Origin: Kibdelosporangium philippinense | GTDB lineage: Bacteria > Actinomycetota > Actinomycetes > Mycobacteriales > Pseudonocardiaceae | Reading direction: 5' to 3' | DNA length: 64,000 nt | Assembly (NCBI RefSeq): GCF_021390435.2 | Contig: NZ_JAJVCN010000002.1 | Coordinates: forward strand, 2,728,001 to 2,792,000 | Shown here: in pieces, positions 47,801 to 59,800 of the stretch | Numbering within the stretch: position 1 is the first letter of the stretch | Layout: every line of letters starts with the position of its first letter | The notes under the pieces: generated by a model | What the model was told of the DNA's origin: nothing | Databases searched by the model: none | The model's input: only the letters and a program-made list of their open reading frames with translations | Program-made: the position numbers and the translations under genes

Positions 47801-50800
47801 ACGTTCCTGATGGTGGTCGAGGGGTATCTTCAGCCGAAGACGGTGATCCGGGGGGACTCGGCCGATCGAAGCATGAAGACCGTCCGGCAGGAGACGACGG
47901 CGTTCGACAGCAAGGGAATGTCGGTCGTCCAGTACTTCGCGGCTTCGGACGACGGCACCAGGGTTCCGTACTTCGTGGTGCGTGGCCGGGACAGCGGTCC
48001 AGGGCCGGCACTGCTGTACGGATATGGGGGATTCGGGGAATCGGAAACTCCCACATACAGCAAGATGGCCGGGGTCGGCTGGTTGTCGCGTGGCGGCACC
48101 TACGTGGTGGCGAACATCCGCGGTGGCGGCGAGTACGGTCCGGACTGGCACACCCAGGCGACCAAGTCGGGCAGGCACAAGTCCTTTGAGGACTTCGCGG
48201 CGGTCGCCGAAGACCTTGTCAGGCGGAACATCACCACCCCGCGGGAGTTGGCCATCCGCGGGGGCAGCAATGGCGGCCTGCTGATGGCTGTCATGCTCAC
48301 TCGATACCCGCATCTGTTCGGTGCGGTCGTCGCGGACGTGCCGCTTACGGACATGCTGCGGTACCACGAGCTCTCCGCCGGCCCGTCGTGGTTCGTCGAG
48401 TACGGTGATCCCCGAGTCGCCAGCGAACGGGACTACCTCAGCACATACTCGCCGTACCAGCACATCGATGCGGACGTCGAGTATCCGCCCGCGCTTTTCA
48501 TTACGTCGTCGACCGATGATCGGGTGCATCCCGCGCATGCCCGCAAGATGGCGGCCAAGCTGACTCAGCTGGGCCACCGGGCCTTGTTCTTCGAGACGAG
48601 TGGAGGCGGGCACAGCAACTCGGCTAACGCCGAGTTCGCGCTCGAAGCCGCGCTGACGTACGAGTTCTTGTGGACCGAACTGTCCCGCAACCGCTCGGCC
48701 ACAGTACGGCTCCCCGAACACGCACTGCCGAGTCATTGGGCGGCTGCGAAGTCCTCGGTCGGGAGCATGCCGGTTGACGATGAGTTGTCGATTGACGCTG
48801 AAGGTTCGACGGACGATGCGACGGACGACGAGTCGGTGGCAGCCAATCCGGGCCACTGGCCCGCCGATGTCTCCGACGTCGAGGCGTGGAAGGCCGAAAT
48901 GGCCCGCGCGGAAGACGACATGGCCCGGATCGAGGAATACCGCCAGGGCGTGGCGAACCTGATGGTCCAGGCCGAGGGAATCGTCGCGGCCTATCACGGT
49001 CCGCGCCGTGTTCTCGTCGATGACGATTCGGGTAGGGACATCTACGCCGGTGTCGTTGATCTGGTCGCCGAGCAGTTGTACCTGGATGACGATAAGCCGA
49101 ACCCGGACCGGAATGCTGTCCAGCTGGCTGTCTATTTGCGCGGGGCGTTTGACCATGTGTATGCGACGGGCGGATCGCGCGCGATATCGGAGGAGGCGGT
49201 TTACCCGGGAATTGACGATGACGGGTTGACACTCTATTTCACACGTCCACAGGTTCTTGCTCGCCCGCTCATCGGGCCGGATGATTTCGTTGTAGGCGTG
49301 GCCTACGGGAATGATCTGGATCTCGAGGACGACAGGCCGTTCGCTTCCGGTCGTGATTTTGGTTACACTGATCTGTCGCACCGGAATTACTCGGACGAGG
49401 AAGTTTCCACTCTTGGTGAAGATAAAATTCTGAGCTTGCCTTCTCCTGGGGTGACAGGAGAAGGCACCTTCCTCGTTGCTACTCACGGCGTCCGCATGAA
49501 GACGGCTCGGGTGTGGATCGGGCCGGTGGGCGGTTCGGTCGAGCAGCCGAGTGAGCGGAGCCTTGTGCGGACCCAGCTGGGCGTCAGCGGCGAGGTGCTG
49601 GCTCGTCTGGTCATGGCTTCCGCGGAGTTCGGGTCGTTTGTGGACAGTGGGCGGCTTCGCTCGATCACTCTGATGGTGTGTCACGCGGCGAAGACGCCGG
49701 CCGACGGCTTGGCATCTGCCTTCCATCAAGCAGTCAACGAACGTTATCCGGGTATTGTTGTCCATGCGACCACGGGGTTTGTGCGCGAAGATCTGGAGTC
49801 TGTAAGTGATTATCCATATCTTCTTCGTAACCCATCGGTAGAGGAAGGAACATGGGTTACGTATGGCGGCTCGTCTCCTGGTCAGGCCCCTGTCATTCAT
49901 GACGTGCTTAATGCCATGCGCGATTGGTCCGAAAAAGATGCAGATCTTCGAGCCTATTATGCGGCGCGACTTCCGTTGTACTCGGTGGTCGACCGTGCTG
50001 TCTCGCTGTCCGCGACCCTGGTTCGCGACTTCGATTCATCCGGCATTCTGAATTTGCTGCCCGCCGCGGAGCAGGTGCGGGCGAGCCAAGGCGCCGGCAA
50101 CGCGGATCTTGTTTGGGTTGCCGCGCTTACGCAGTTGCGTCGAACGCCGGGGCTGCCTGCGCTGGGTGGGGTCGTTCTCGCGGAGACTGACCCGGGCAGC
50201 GGGCAGGTGGTGCGCGAAGCTGCTCTGCCGCCGCCTGTGTGGCGGATGCTCGCTGTTTCCGGACCTCGCTATCAGTCCAATGTGGGGTTGACGATCGTCC
50301 CTGTTCGGTGGGGGGCGGACATCTATCAAGGTGTGAATCAGGCGAACAGGGTTCGTTGGTTCGACGCGGGTCAGGTGTGGCACAAGCGGATCAATGACCA
50401 TGTTGTGTCTTTTGTCGACAATCAACCCGACGCGTGGGAGTTGCTTGGCGGAACGGCTCAGCCTGGTGAGCGGACGATCGATGTTCATGGTGGTACCGAC
50501 AGTGTTCGGGTGTCGGTCGATGGTGAGTCGTTGTCGGTTGATCCGGTGACGTTCGCGCAGTTGATGTTGACGTTGGGGTTGTTGTCGGATGGTCCGGCGA
50601 GGTTGTACGCGTGTGACACGGGTTTCGACTTTGTTGACGGATTCGCGCGGACGGTGCGGTCGAAGTTCCCGCGGTTCAAGGTGTCGGCGCCGCAGGGCAG
50701 GTTGGGTTTCGGTGAGGTTCGTGCCGAGTCCGGGGTCGGTCGGTCGGTGGTGCGGGTTACCGGCCCGGGTAGGTGGATCACTGTGGGCAGTTCCGGTGTC

Positions 50801-53800
50801 AGGCGATCCGTACCGGCTGATGTCGTGGAGGGTGTGCCTGTCCAGGGCCGGTGGTGGGAACGCCCGTCGACTCGAGCGGACCGGGACCTTTCGCGGTACC
50901 ACGGTGTTGACACCGGCGGGCAAACGAAGTATTTCACCGGTGAGCAGGTTCTTGCTCGTGCAGTCATCGGGCCTGATGGTTTCGCTGTGGGCCTTGCCTA
51001 CGGGAACGATCCGGAGTTCATGGAAGATACGGAATTCGCTGCCAAGCGTGACGAGGGTTTCACCGAGCTGTACAACCGGAAGTACTCGAACGAGGAAGTC
51101 CGCGCTCTTGGTTCACGCATAAGTCTGAGTCTCCCGTCTCCTGGGGTGACGGGAGAAGGCGCCTTCCTCGTTTTTTCTCACGGCGACGTCAGGAAGAGGG
51201 CTCAGGTGTGGATCGGGCCGGTTGGCGGTTCGGTCGGTCAGCCCGTGTGGACCCAGCTGGGCGTCAGCGGCGAGGTGCTGGCTCGTCTGGTCATGGCTTC
51301 CGCGGAGTTCGGGTCGTTTGTGGACAGTGGGCGGCTTCGCTCGGTCACTCTGCTGGTGTGTAACGCGGCGAAGACGCCGGCCGACGGCTTGGCGTCCGCC
51401 TTCCAGCAAGCAGTCAACAATAGTTATCCGGGCATTGTGGTCCATGCTCCCACGGGACTTGTGCGCGCAAACACCCTATTGAGAGTGAATGGCTCAGAAC
51501 GTCGTGAGCCGGAGATCGAGGATGGGGTGTGGGTTACGTATGGCGGCTCATCTCCCGGTCAGAACCCTGTCATTTATGATGTGCTTGATGCCATGGACGA
51601 CTGGTCCGAGAAGGATGCGGATCTTCGAGCCTACTATGTGGATCGGGTTCCGTTGTATTCGGTGGTTGACCGTGCTGTCTCGCTGCACGCGGCCTTGGTT
51701 CGTGATTTTGCTTCATCCGGCATTCTGGACCTGTTGCCGGGTTCGGAGCAGGTGCAGGCGAATCGGAACGCAGGCAACTCGGATCTTGTCTGGGTTGCCG
51801 CTCTCATGCGTTTGTATCTTACGCCGGATCTGCCTGAGCTCGGTGGCGTCGTTATCGCGGAGACCGATCCGGGTAGCGGGCAAGTGGTGCGTCGAGCTGT
51901 TCTGCCGTCGCCTGTGGCGCGGATGCTTCCTGTTTCCGGACCTCGCTATCAGTCCAATGTGGGTTTGACGATCGTCCCTGTTCGGTGGGGGGCGGACATC
52001 TATCAGGGTGTGAATGAGGCGAACAGGGTTCGTTGGTTTGACGCTCGGCAGGTGTGGCACAAGCGGATCAATGACCATGTTGTGTCTTTTGTCGACAATC
52101 AACCCGACGCGTGGGAGTTGCTTGGCGGAACGGCTCAGCCTGGTGAGCGGACGATCGATGTTCATGGTGGTACCGACAGTGTTCGGGTGTCGGTCGATGG
52201 TGAGTCGTTGTCGGTTGATCCGGTGACGTTCGCGCAGTTGATGTTGACGTTGGGGTTGTTGTCGGATGGTCCGGCGAGGTTGTACGCGTGTGACACGGGT
52301 TTCGACTTTGTTGACGGATTCGCGCGGACGGTGCGGTCGAAGTTCCCGCGGTTCAAGGTGTCGGCGCCGCAGGGCAGGTTGGGTTTCGGTGAGGTTCGTG
52401 CCGAGTCCGGGGTCGGTCGGTCGGTGGTGCGGGTTACCGGCCCGGGTAGGTGGATCACTGTGGGCAGTTCCGGTGTCAGGCGATCCGTACCGGCTGATGT
52501 CGTGGAGGGTGTGCCTGTCCAGGGCCGGTGGTGGGAACGCCCGTCGACTCGAGCGGACCGGGACCTTTCGCGGTACCACGGTGTTGACACCGGCGGGCAA
52601 ACGAAGTATTTCACCGGTGAGCAGGTTCTTGCTCGTCCACTCATCGGGCCTGATGGTTTCGCGGTAGGCCTGGCCTACGGGAATGATCTGCCGCATTTCA
52701 TGGGAACCAAACATTTTGCTTCCAGTCGTGATGGGGCTTTTACCAACCTGTACGACCGGAGGTACTCCAATGAGGAAACGCGCGCTATTGGTCCGGATAA
52801 ATTTGTAAAGGTGCGGTCTCCAGGGGTGACGGGAGAGGGGACTTTCCTCGTTTTTTCTCACGGCAACACAAGGAATCAGGCTGAGGCGTGGGTCGGGCCG
52901 GTGGGCGGTTCGGTCGAGCAGCCGAGTGAGCGGAGCCTTGTGCGGACCCAGCTGGGCGTCAGCGGCGAGGTGCTGGCTCGTCTGGTCATGGCTTCCGCGG
53001 AGTTCGGGTCGTTTGTGGACAGTGGGCGGCTTCGCTCGATCACTCTGATGGTGTGTCACGCGGCGAAGACGCCGGCTGACGGCTTGGCATCTGCCTTCTA
53101 TCGAGCAGTCAACGAACGTTATCCGGGGGTTGTGGTCCATGCATCCACAGGGCCTGTGCGCGGAAACGTTATGCCCGAAAAAAATGATTCGACTGTTCGT
53201 GTCCCTTCGATAGGGGACGGATTTTGGGTTACGTATGGCGGCGCATCTCCTGGTCAGGATCCGGTCATTCATGACGTGCTAGGTACGATGCTGTCATGGC
53301 GGCGAAAGGATGTGGATCTTCGGGCTTATTATGCGGCGCGGATTCCGTTGTATTCGGTGGTCGACCGTGCTGTCTCGCTGCATGAGACCTTGGTTCGTGA
53401 TTTCGGTTCATCCGGCATTCTGAATATGCTGTCCGCTGCGGAGCAGGTGCGGGCGCGCGAAGGTGCCGGCAACGTGGGTTTGGTCTGGGTTGCCGCTCTC
53501 ATACAGTTGCGCCTTACGCCGGGACTGCCTCGGCTGGGCGGGGTCGTCGTCACGGAGACCGATCCGGGTAGCGGAGCGGTGGTGCGCGAAGCTGCTCTGC
53601 CGCCGCCTGTGTGGCGGATGCTCGCTGTTTCCGGACCTCGCTATCAGTCCAATGTGGGGTTGACGATTGTTCCTGTTCGGTGGGGTAACGACGTCTATCA
53701 GGGTGTGAATGAGGCGAACAGGGTTCGTTGGTTTGACGCTCGGCAGGTGTGGCACAAGCGGATCAATGACCATGTTGTGTCTTTTGTCGACAATCAACCC

Positions 53801-56800
53801 GACGCGTGGGAGTTCCTTGGGGCGACGGCTCTTCCTGGTGAGCGGACGATCGATGTTCATGGTGGTACCGACAGTGTTCGGGTGTCGGTCGATGGTGAGT
53901 CGTTGTCGGTTGATCCGGTGACGTTCGCGCAGATCATGTTGACGTTGGGGTTGTTGTCGGATGGTCCGGCGAGGTTGTACGCGTGTGACACGGGTTTCGA
54001 CTTCGTTGACGGGTTCGCACAGAAGGTGCGGAAGAGGTTCCCGGGGTTCGAGGTGTCGGCGCCGCAGGGCAGGCTGGGGTTTGGTGAGGTTCGTGCCGAG
54101 TCCGGGGTCGGTCGGTCGGTGGTGCGGGTTACCGGCCCGGGTAGGTGGATCACTGTGGACAGTTCCGGTGTCAGGCGATCCGTACCGGCTGATGTCGTGG
54201 AGGGTGTGCCTGTCCAGGGCCGGTGGTGGGAACGCTCATCGAGGCTTGCGGGTTCCCCTAGGCCACCTCGCTACGCCCCGCGCGACCCGTCCGGGCAAGT
54301 CCCGGGCTACGAGCAAATACCTGGGTACAGCGAATCTGCTCAACCGTTGGCCGTGCCGCTCAAGGACCGCGATGACCACACCATCGGCATCACCTTCACC
54401 TGGGGTGAGGACTTGCGGAATGTCCTGCAGTGGGCCCGTTCGACACAGGAAAATCGCGACCACTCAGTCCTGGTGGACACCGATTACCGGACATCCGAGC
54501 GGATGACGCCGGCCGATCGCGCCGCTCACCGCCGGCGGGTCGAGGCTCCTTGGCGTGGTGGGAAGACCTTCTTCATTGATGTGCACGGCAATGGTTCCAC
54601 AGTCGAGATCCCCTACTCCCGTGGCCCCATGCGGCAATGGTCCGCCAGGCGGCTTGCCGACTTCGTACTGAGGTCGGCGGCGTTCGCGCAGGCGGGCCCG
54701 GCCGACGTCGATTCGATCACTTTGCTCTCGTGCGTCGCCGGTACGAATCCGGGCAACCCTGGGTTCGCCATCGACTTCCACTTGACGATAACGACGCCAC
54801 AGCAACCGGTCAGAGTGGTGCACGCCCCGACAAGGAGGATCGTGCCGCTCGGGGACCAGCACCTGCAAGGCATGCACAACACAACGGCGATCTTCGACCG
54901 TGGCCGGTGGGTCACTCTCGACAAGACGACGTTGCATATCGACAAGATCGTCCGAAAGATGTCCGCCAACTCTGTCACGCAGGCAAGGTCGACCACGACC
55001 ACCAATGCGGACTGGTGGGACACCACGGCACGCCTCGCCGATCGCGTCGTGGCGTCATTGCGCGATTCGATTGTCGAGACCGGGACGCTCGACCTGGTTC
55101 GTGCCAGTCGTACCGAACTCGAACCCAGGTGGCGATCGGACCCGGAGCTGGCCACGAGGTCGACATTCGTCTGGGCCGCGGCGTTGGCCGTGCTCTCCGA
55201 GGATCCGATGGCGTCCAGGGTGAACAAAGTCGCCGACATCCAGAAGACCTCGGACGGGTACTGGCGCCACGTCGGCCTGCCGGAGGCAGCGCGGGCCCGC
55301 TATGTCGTCACGGGTGATGGCGAATGGAATCACGAGACCGGTGTGGTGACGCGACCGGCCCGGATGGTGCCGCCGGGCGAGGCGCAGCCGTTCCGTGCGG
55401 TGCACTCGCAGGAACCGATCTCCGCGGAGGTGAAGTTCGAATCCGGGAAGAAGCCGATCAACCAGCGACACGGCCGTCACCTCGATTTCAACTTGGCGGG
55501 GTCACGCCTCGAGGCAGTCCACAACCTCGCGAAGCAGCTGGCGCCGCGGGTGATCGAGGACTACCACGATCTCGTGCGGAGTTTCTCCGTCGAAATCATT
55601 GGGTTCGGCAACAACAGGGACCACGGTTCCGAGACAGGCAAGAAGCGCGGCACGTACATCGCGGAGCGATTGCGCAAGGAGCTGAGCGACGCGGTCGCGG
55701 TGCTGGGCGGTCCGCATATCAAGCGCCCTAACGTGACAGCACAGATCAAGGCGGCCATCGGGGAGGCCACCGGCGCTCGGCTGAATTCCACGCTGGGCGT
55801 GCACGGCGATCCGTATGTGCGGATGACCCTGCGGCGCGAGGGACCTCGGCTGAGCGACGGGATCATCGACTCCAACTCGGAGCCGCCGCCTGGCGCCCGC
55901 GCCGTCGGCGTTGAGGCTGAGGCGTATTTCGTTCTGGTGGCTCCGCCTGGCTATCCGTACCCGACCGGGTTGCCACTGGTCGAAGCTCGCGACGAGAACG
56001 GCAACGTCGTTCTCGAAGTCGTCGGCGAGCGGCTGACCAACCTGCTGATGTCTCCCGACGGGCGCTACTTCGAACCGGTTGACCACGCACTGGATGTGTC
56101 CGGTGTCACCAAGGTCGAGGCGATGATCACGGAGCTCCGGGTCAAACCGATCGCGTATCTCGGCATTGGTGACCGTGGGCGAGTCAGTGAGGACACGGCG
56201 ATATGGGCGTTGCGTGAGACTCGCGGACGTCTGGCGCAGGCGGCCAAAGTGCCCGGCACGCCGACGCCGTTGACGCGGCTTTTCCCGCCGGGAAGCCGGA
56301 TTCGGGTGACCTTGTTCGGTGTCGGCCTCGGGATCCTCGATGTCGCGGATGGTGCGCCGCGGCGGGCGTACACCCAGTACACGGCTGGGGTGCCTGCCGA
56401 AGCGCTGAACAACTTCCTGCACAAGGAAGTGAATATCTGGAATCCCGTGACACGGAAGCTGCACAAGGAAGCGCTTGAGTTCGGCCGCGAGCGGGGCGAC
56501 GCGTTCACGCGGTGGGTGACCGGCCGGGACGTCACCCCCACCGAGGCCTTGCTGGCCGGTGGTCTGCCCGAAGTGAGCGCCGTCAGCGGCCATCTGGCCT
56601 CGGTGTACCAGCACGTGGGTGCGCAGCTGGTACACGAGTACTCCAGGGAATACGGACTGCTCAAGAACTACGTCAGCCACCTGCTCAGGCAACCGTTCTC
56701 CGTGGCTCGCGACGCGCAACCGCCGCGTGCGCAGCAGTACTACGAGAGCGAGTGGCTGGACATCGCCACGAAGCTGGTCGAACGCCTGAAGGCCGACCGC

Positions 56801-59800
56801 CCGGACCTGGAGCAGGTCATCTGGACCAGGCTGGGACTCGAAGGGCCGGTTGCCAAGGAATTCGATGTCCTCACGGTCGAGTTGACCTCCATACCGCCTG
56901 GGATGCCCCCGGTCACGTCCTTGGACTACCTCAAAACGGCGCTGTTGCCGGTGAACACGCTGCTGCGGGCCGGGCGGATACCGGTCGGGCAGCGTATCGG
57001 TGTGGGGGCGAACACCGAGAACGACTACCTCCAGCCGGACACCAACGACGGAAACATCGACCTGCCGTTGCTGTTGATCGAGCTTCGCCAAGTACGTCCT
57101 CCCGGTGTCGAGAACCGCACGCTGACCGAAGAACAACTTGAGACCGGCCTGCGCATGGTGGCGCAGTGGGAGCGGACCGCGTACGCCGAGGCACAACGCA
57201 AGAACAGCATGCCGCCCGGTATCGAGTCGACCGTCGACCGTGTCATGGCTGACCCGGACACCAGGATCTTGGCGGACTTCCTTGAGCTGGTCACGCGGCT
57301 GGACAGGGAAGCAGAGCGCGCCCCGATCCTGGGTGTTGACGAGCTCGAGCAGGTCCGAAGCGAGCTGTTCCAGCTTGCCGAGACCGGAGACCTGAGTAAA
57401 TCGGTCGTGGAAACTCTCAGCACAGCGGGATTCCAAGCCACGCAGCTGATGCCCTCGCCTGGCGATCCCCGCGATGAGGCCACGCTGAACGCGGCAGGCG
57501 ATGTGGTGCTGCGGCTGCGCATCGGCCATGCGCTGACCGAGCAGGTCAACGCGCTGCTGAACAGCGGTGTCGCGCCTGGACAGCGGCGGGAAACCCGGCG
57601 TTACGCCGAAGTCGTGAGCACGCGTTCGTGGATGGTGGAGTCCGGCTCTCTGCGCCCTGGCGACTCCACTGACGAAGCCAAGCAAGTGGCCGCCGCGTTG
57701 CGGACAAGGGACCAGCGACAGTCCACTGTGGCTACTCCGGGCGTGATCGGGCAACCGGGCTCGGCGCACAACGGCGGACGTGTGCGCTTGGTCGGAGATC
57801 AACGGGTATGGAGCAGGCCGGTCACGGCTCCGGATGGGTCGAACGCCGGTGTGTCCTTTGTGCGACCTGGAGTTGTCGACGTCGGCGAATGGCTCGGTGC
57901 CGGTCCGCAAGCGGCGGCGCTGACTGGATTGGCCCGGCTTCCGTGGCAAGGGCGTGTGTTCCTTGTGGACGCACATGTCGATCAGCAGCGCTACGCGATG
58001 GTGCCGACTGCTGCCGCGAGGGGCTGGTGGGCTGACGGCCGCACCTTGGCACGGATCGTGCTGGCCGCTGAGGGCTTCCATGCCGCGATGACCCAAGGCG
58101 TTCCGGTCGTGTTGTGGGCCTGCGAGGCGGGCAGGCGTGGATTCTCCGCCGACTTCTGGGCCGCTGTCCGTGAAGTTCACCGGAACGCGGTCGTGCACGC
58201 ACCGACAGACGTCCTGTGGTTCGGTATCACCGAGGACGGCGTGGCGCAGTGGTTCTTCGAGAACGGCGGCAGCTGGCGCACACATTCGCCGACCGCCGAC
58301 GGGGCCGTGCGGCCAACCCGGCTCGGCTGGAGCTCCGACCTGCCTCCGCTCACCGGCCGATGGGCGCGGCGGATGCTGGACAGCTCCGCGTCAGATCGTC
58401 CCTCGCATTGGCCCCGCGACATCGCCGACGTGGATTCCTGGCTAAAGCAGATGGTCCGGGTCGGTGAGGTCCGGCAGACGTTCGCCGCCAACCTGGTTTC
58501 CAGGGCTGAGCAGGTCGTCGAGGTCTATCACGGTCCACGGTGGGCCGCCGAATCGGTGGTCGGCGGTGCCGATATGTACGCGGGTTTTGTCGGCTTGGTC
58601 GCTGAGCAGTTGAACCTGGATGCGGGGAAGCCGGATCAGGAGGGTGACGCCGACCGGCTGGCAGCATACCTGCGTGGCGCGTTCGATTCCGTGTACGCAG
58701 GGCGTCCGCTTCACCTCAGGGGATCGAAGGGAATTTTCCGGAGTGTTGACGAAAGCGGGGAAAAGGACTATTTCGTTGGTGACCGGGTTGTTTCACACGC
58801 ACTGATCGGGTCTGATTATTCTGCGGTTGGTGTCAGTTACATGGTGGACCAAACGCAGCTGAGGTTCAGTCAGCTGTTTGCTCGGAGTTCTCCCGGCGAC
58901 ATTACCGATCTGATCCTCCCGGAGGCGAATGCGGAGACAGAAGGGATTTTGTCGACGCGCATTTTGTCCATGCGGTCTCCTGGCGTTGTTGACGGAAGCA
59001 GTTTCTTTGTCGATACCCACGGTATAGGCCTGGATCACGCCACAGTGTGGATTCGTTCACGGCGTGCCTCGATTAATCCGCAGGGTGCGGCGAATACCGG
59101 CGAGTATAAACGGTACGTCGAAGGTGACGTTCTGGCTCGTCTGGTGATGTCGTCGCCGGAGTTCAGATCTTTCGTGGCTGCCGGGAAGCCGAGGGCCGTC
59201 ACGCTGTTGGTCTGTGATGCCGCAGCAGATCTCACGAGTGGTCCGGCGCATCGTTTCTATCAAGAAATCAAGCGGACCTATCCGAATATCGTAGTCCATG
59301 GCGCCACCGCGGACCTCATGGCCGAAGTGGCGGACGGTCGGCGTCATCCTGTTATACCTGAAGGGATTTGGATCTCGTTCGGCGCTCCCGCCTCTCCTGG
59401 CCAGCACCCATCCGTGCGGGACGTGCTCGAGCAGATGGGCGGGTGGCGTGGTAAAGACGCGAGGCTTCGGACGTTTTATGTGGCGCGGCTTCCGTTGTTC
59501 TCCGCTGTTGATCGGGCCGTTTCGCTTTACCGCACTTTGGTCAGCGATTTCAGCCCGTCCGGCATTCTGGATTTGCGGAACGCGCACGAGGAGGCGGAGG
59601 CGGCTCGCGGTGCGGGAAATATCGATGTGGTGTGGTCGGCCGCCATGACACAGTTGCGTGGCAATCCGGATTTGCCGCCGCTCACCGGGGTGATCACCGG
59701 TCAGATCGATCACCGGGGGCAGGTCGTCCGGTCTGTCACTTTGCCGCGGTCGATCGCGTCGCTGCTGATCAACCCAGGCACTCGCTATACGGCCGTCGAC

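Noticed and set aside
46901-49900. Minus-strand open frame of ~1,000 codons
   Set aside because: Antisense to the giant gene; its product is Arg/Pro/His-rich with no domain, and the plus frame encodes a complete prolyl oligopeptidase and His/Cys modules. High-GC antisense shadow.
55502-58285. Minus-strand open frame of ~930 codons
   Set aside because: Again antisense to the giant gene, low-complexity Arg/Gln/Val composition; explained by GC skew of third positions in the plus frame.
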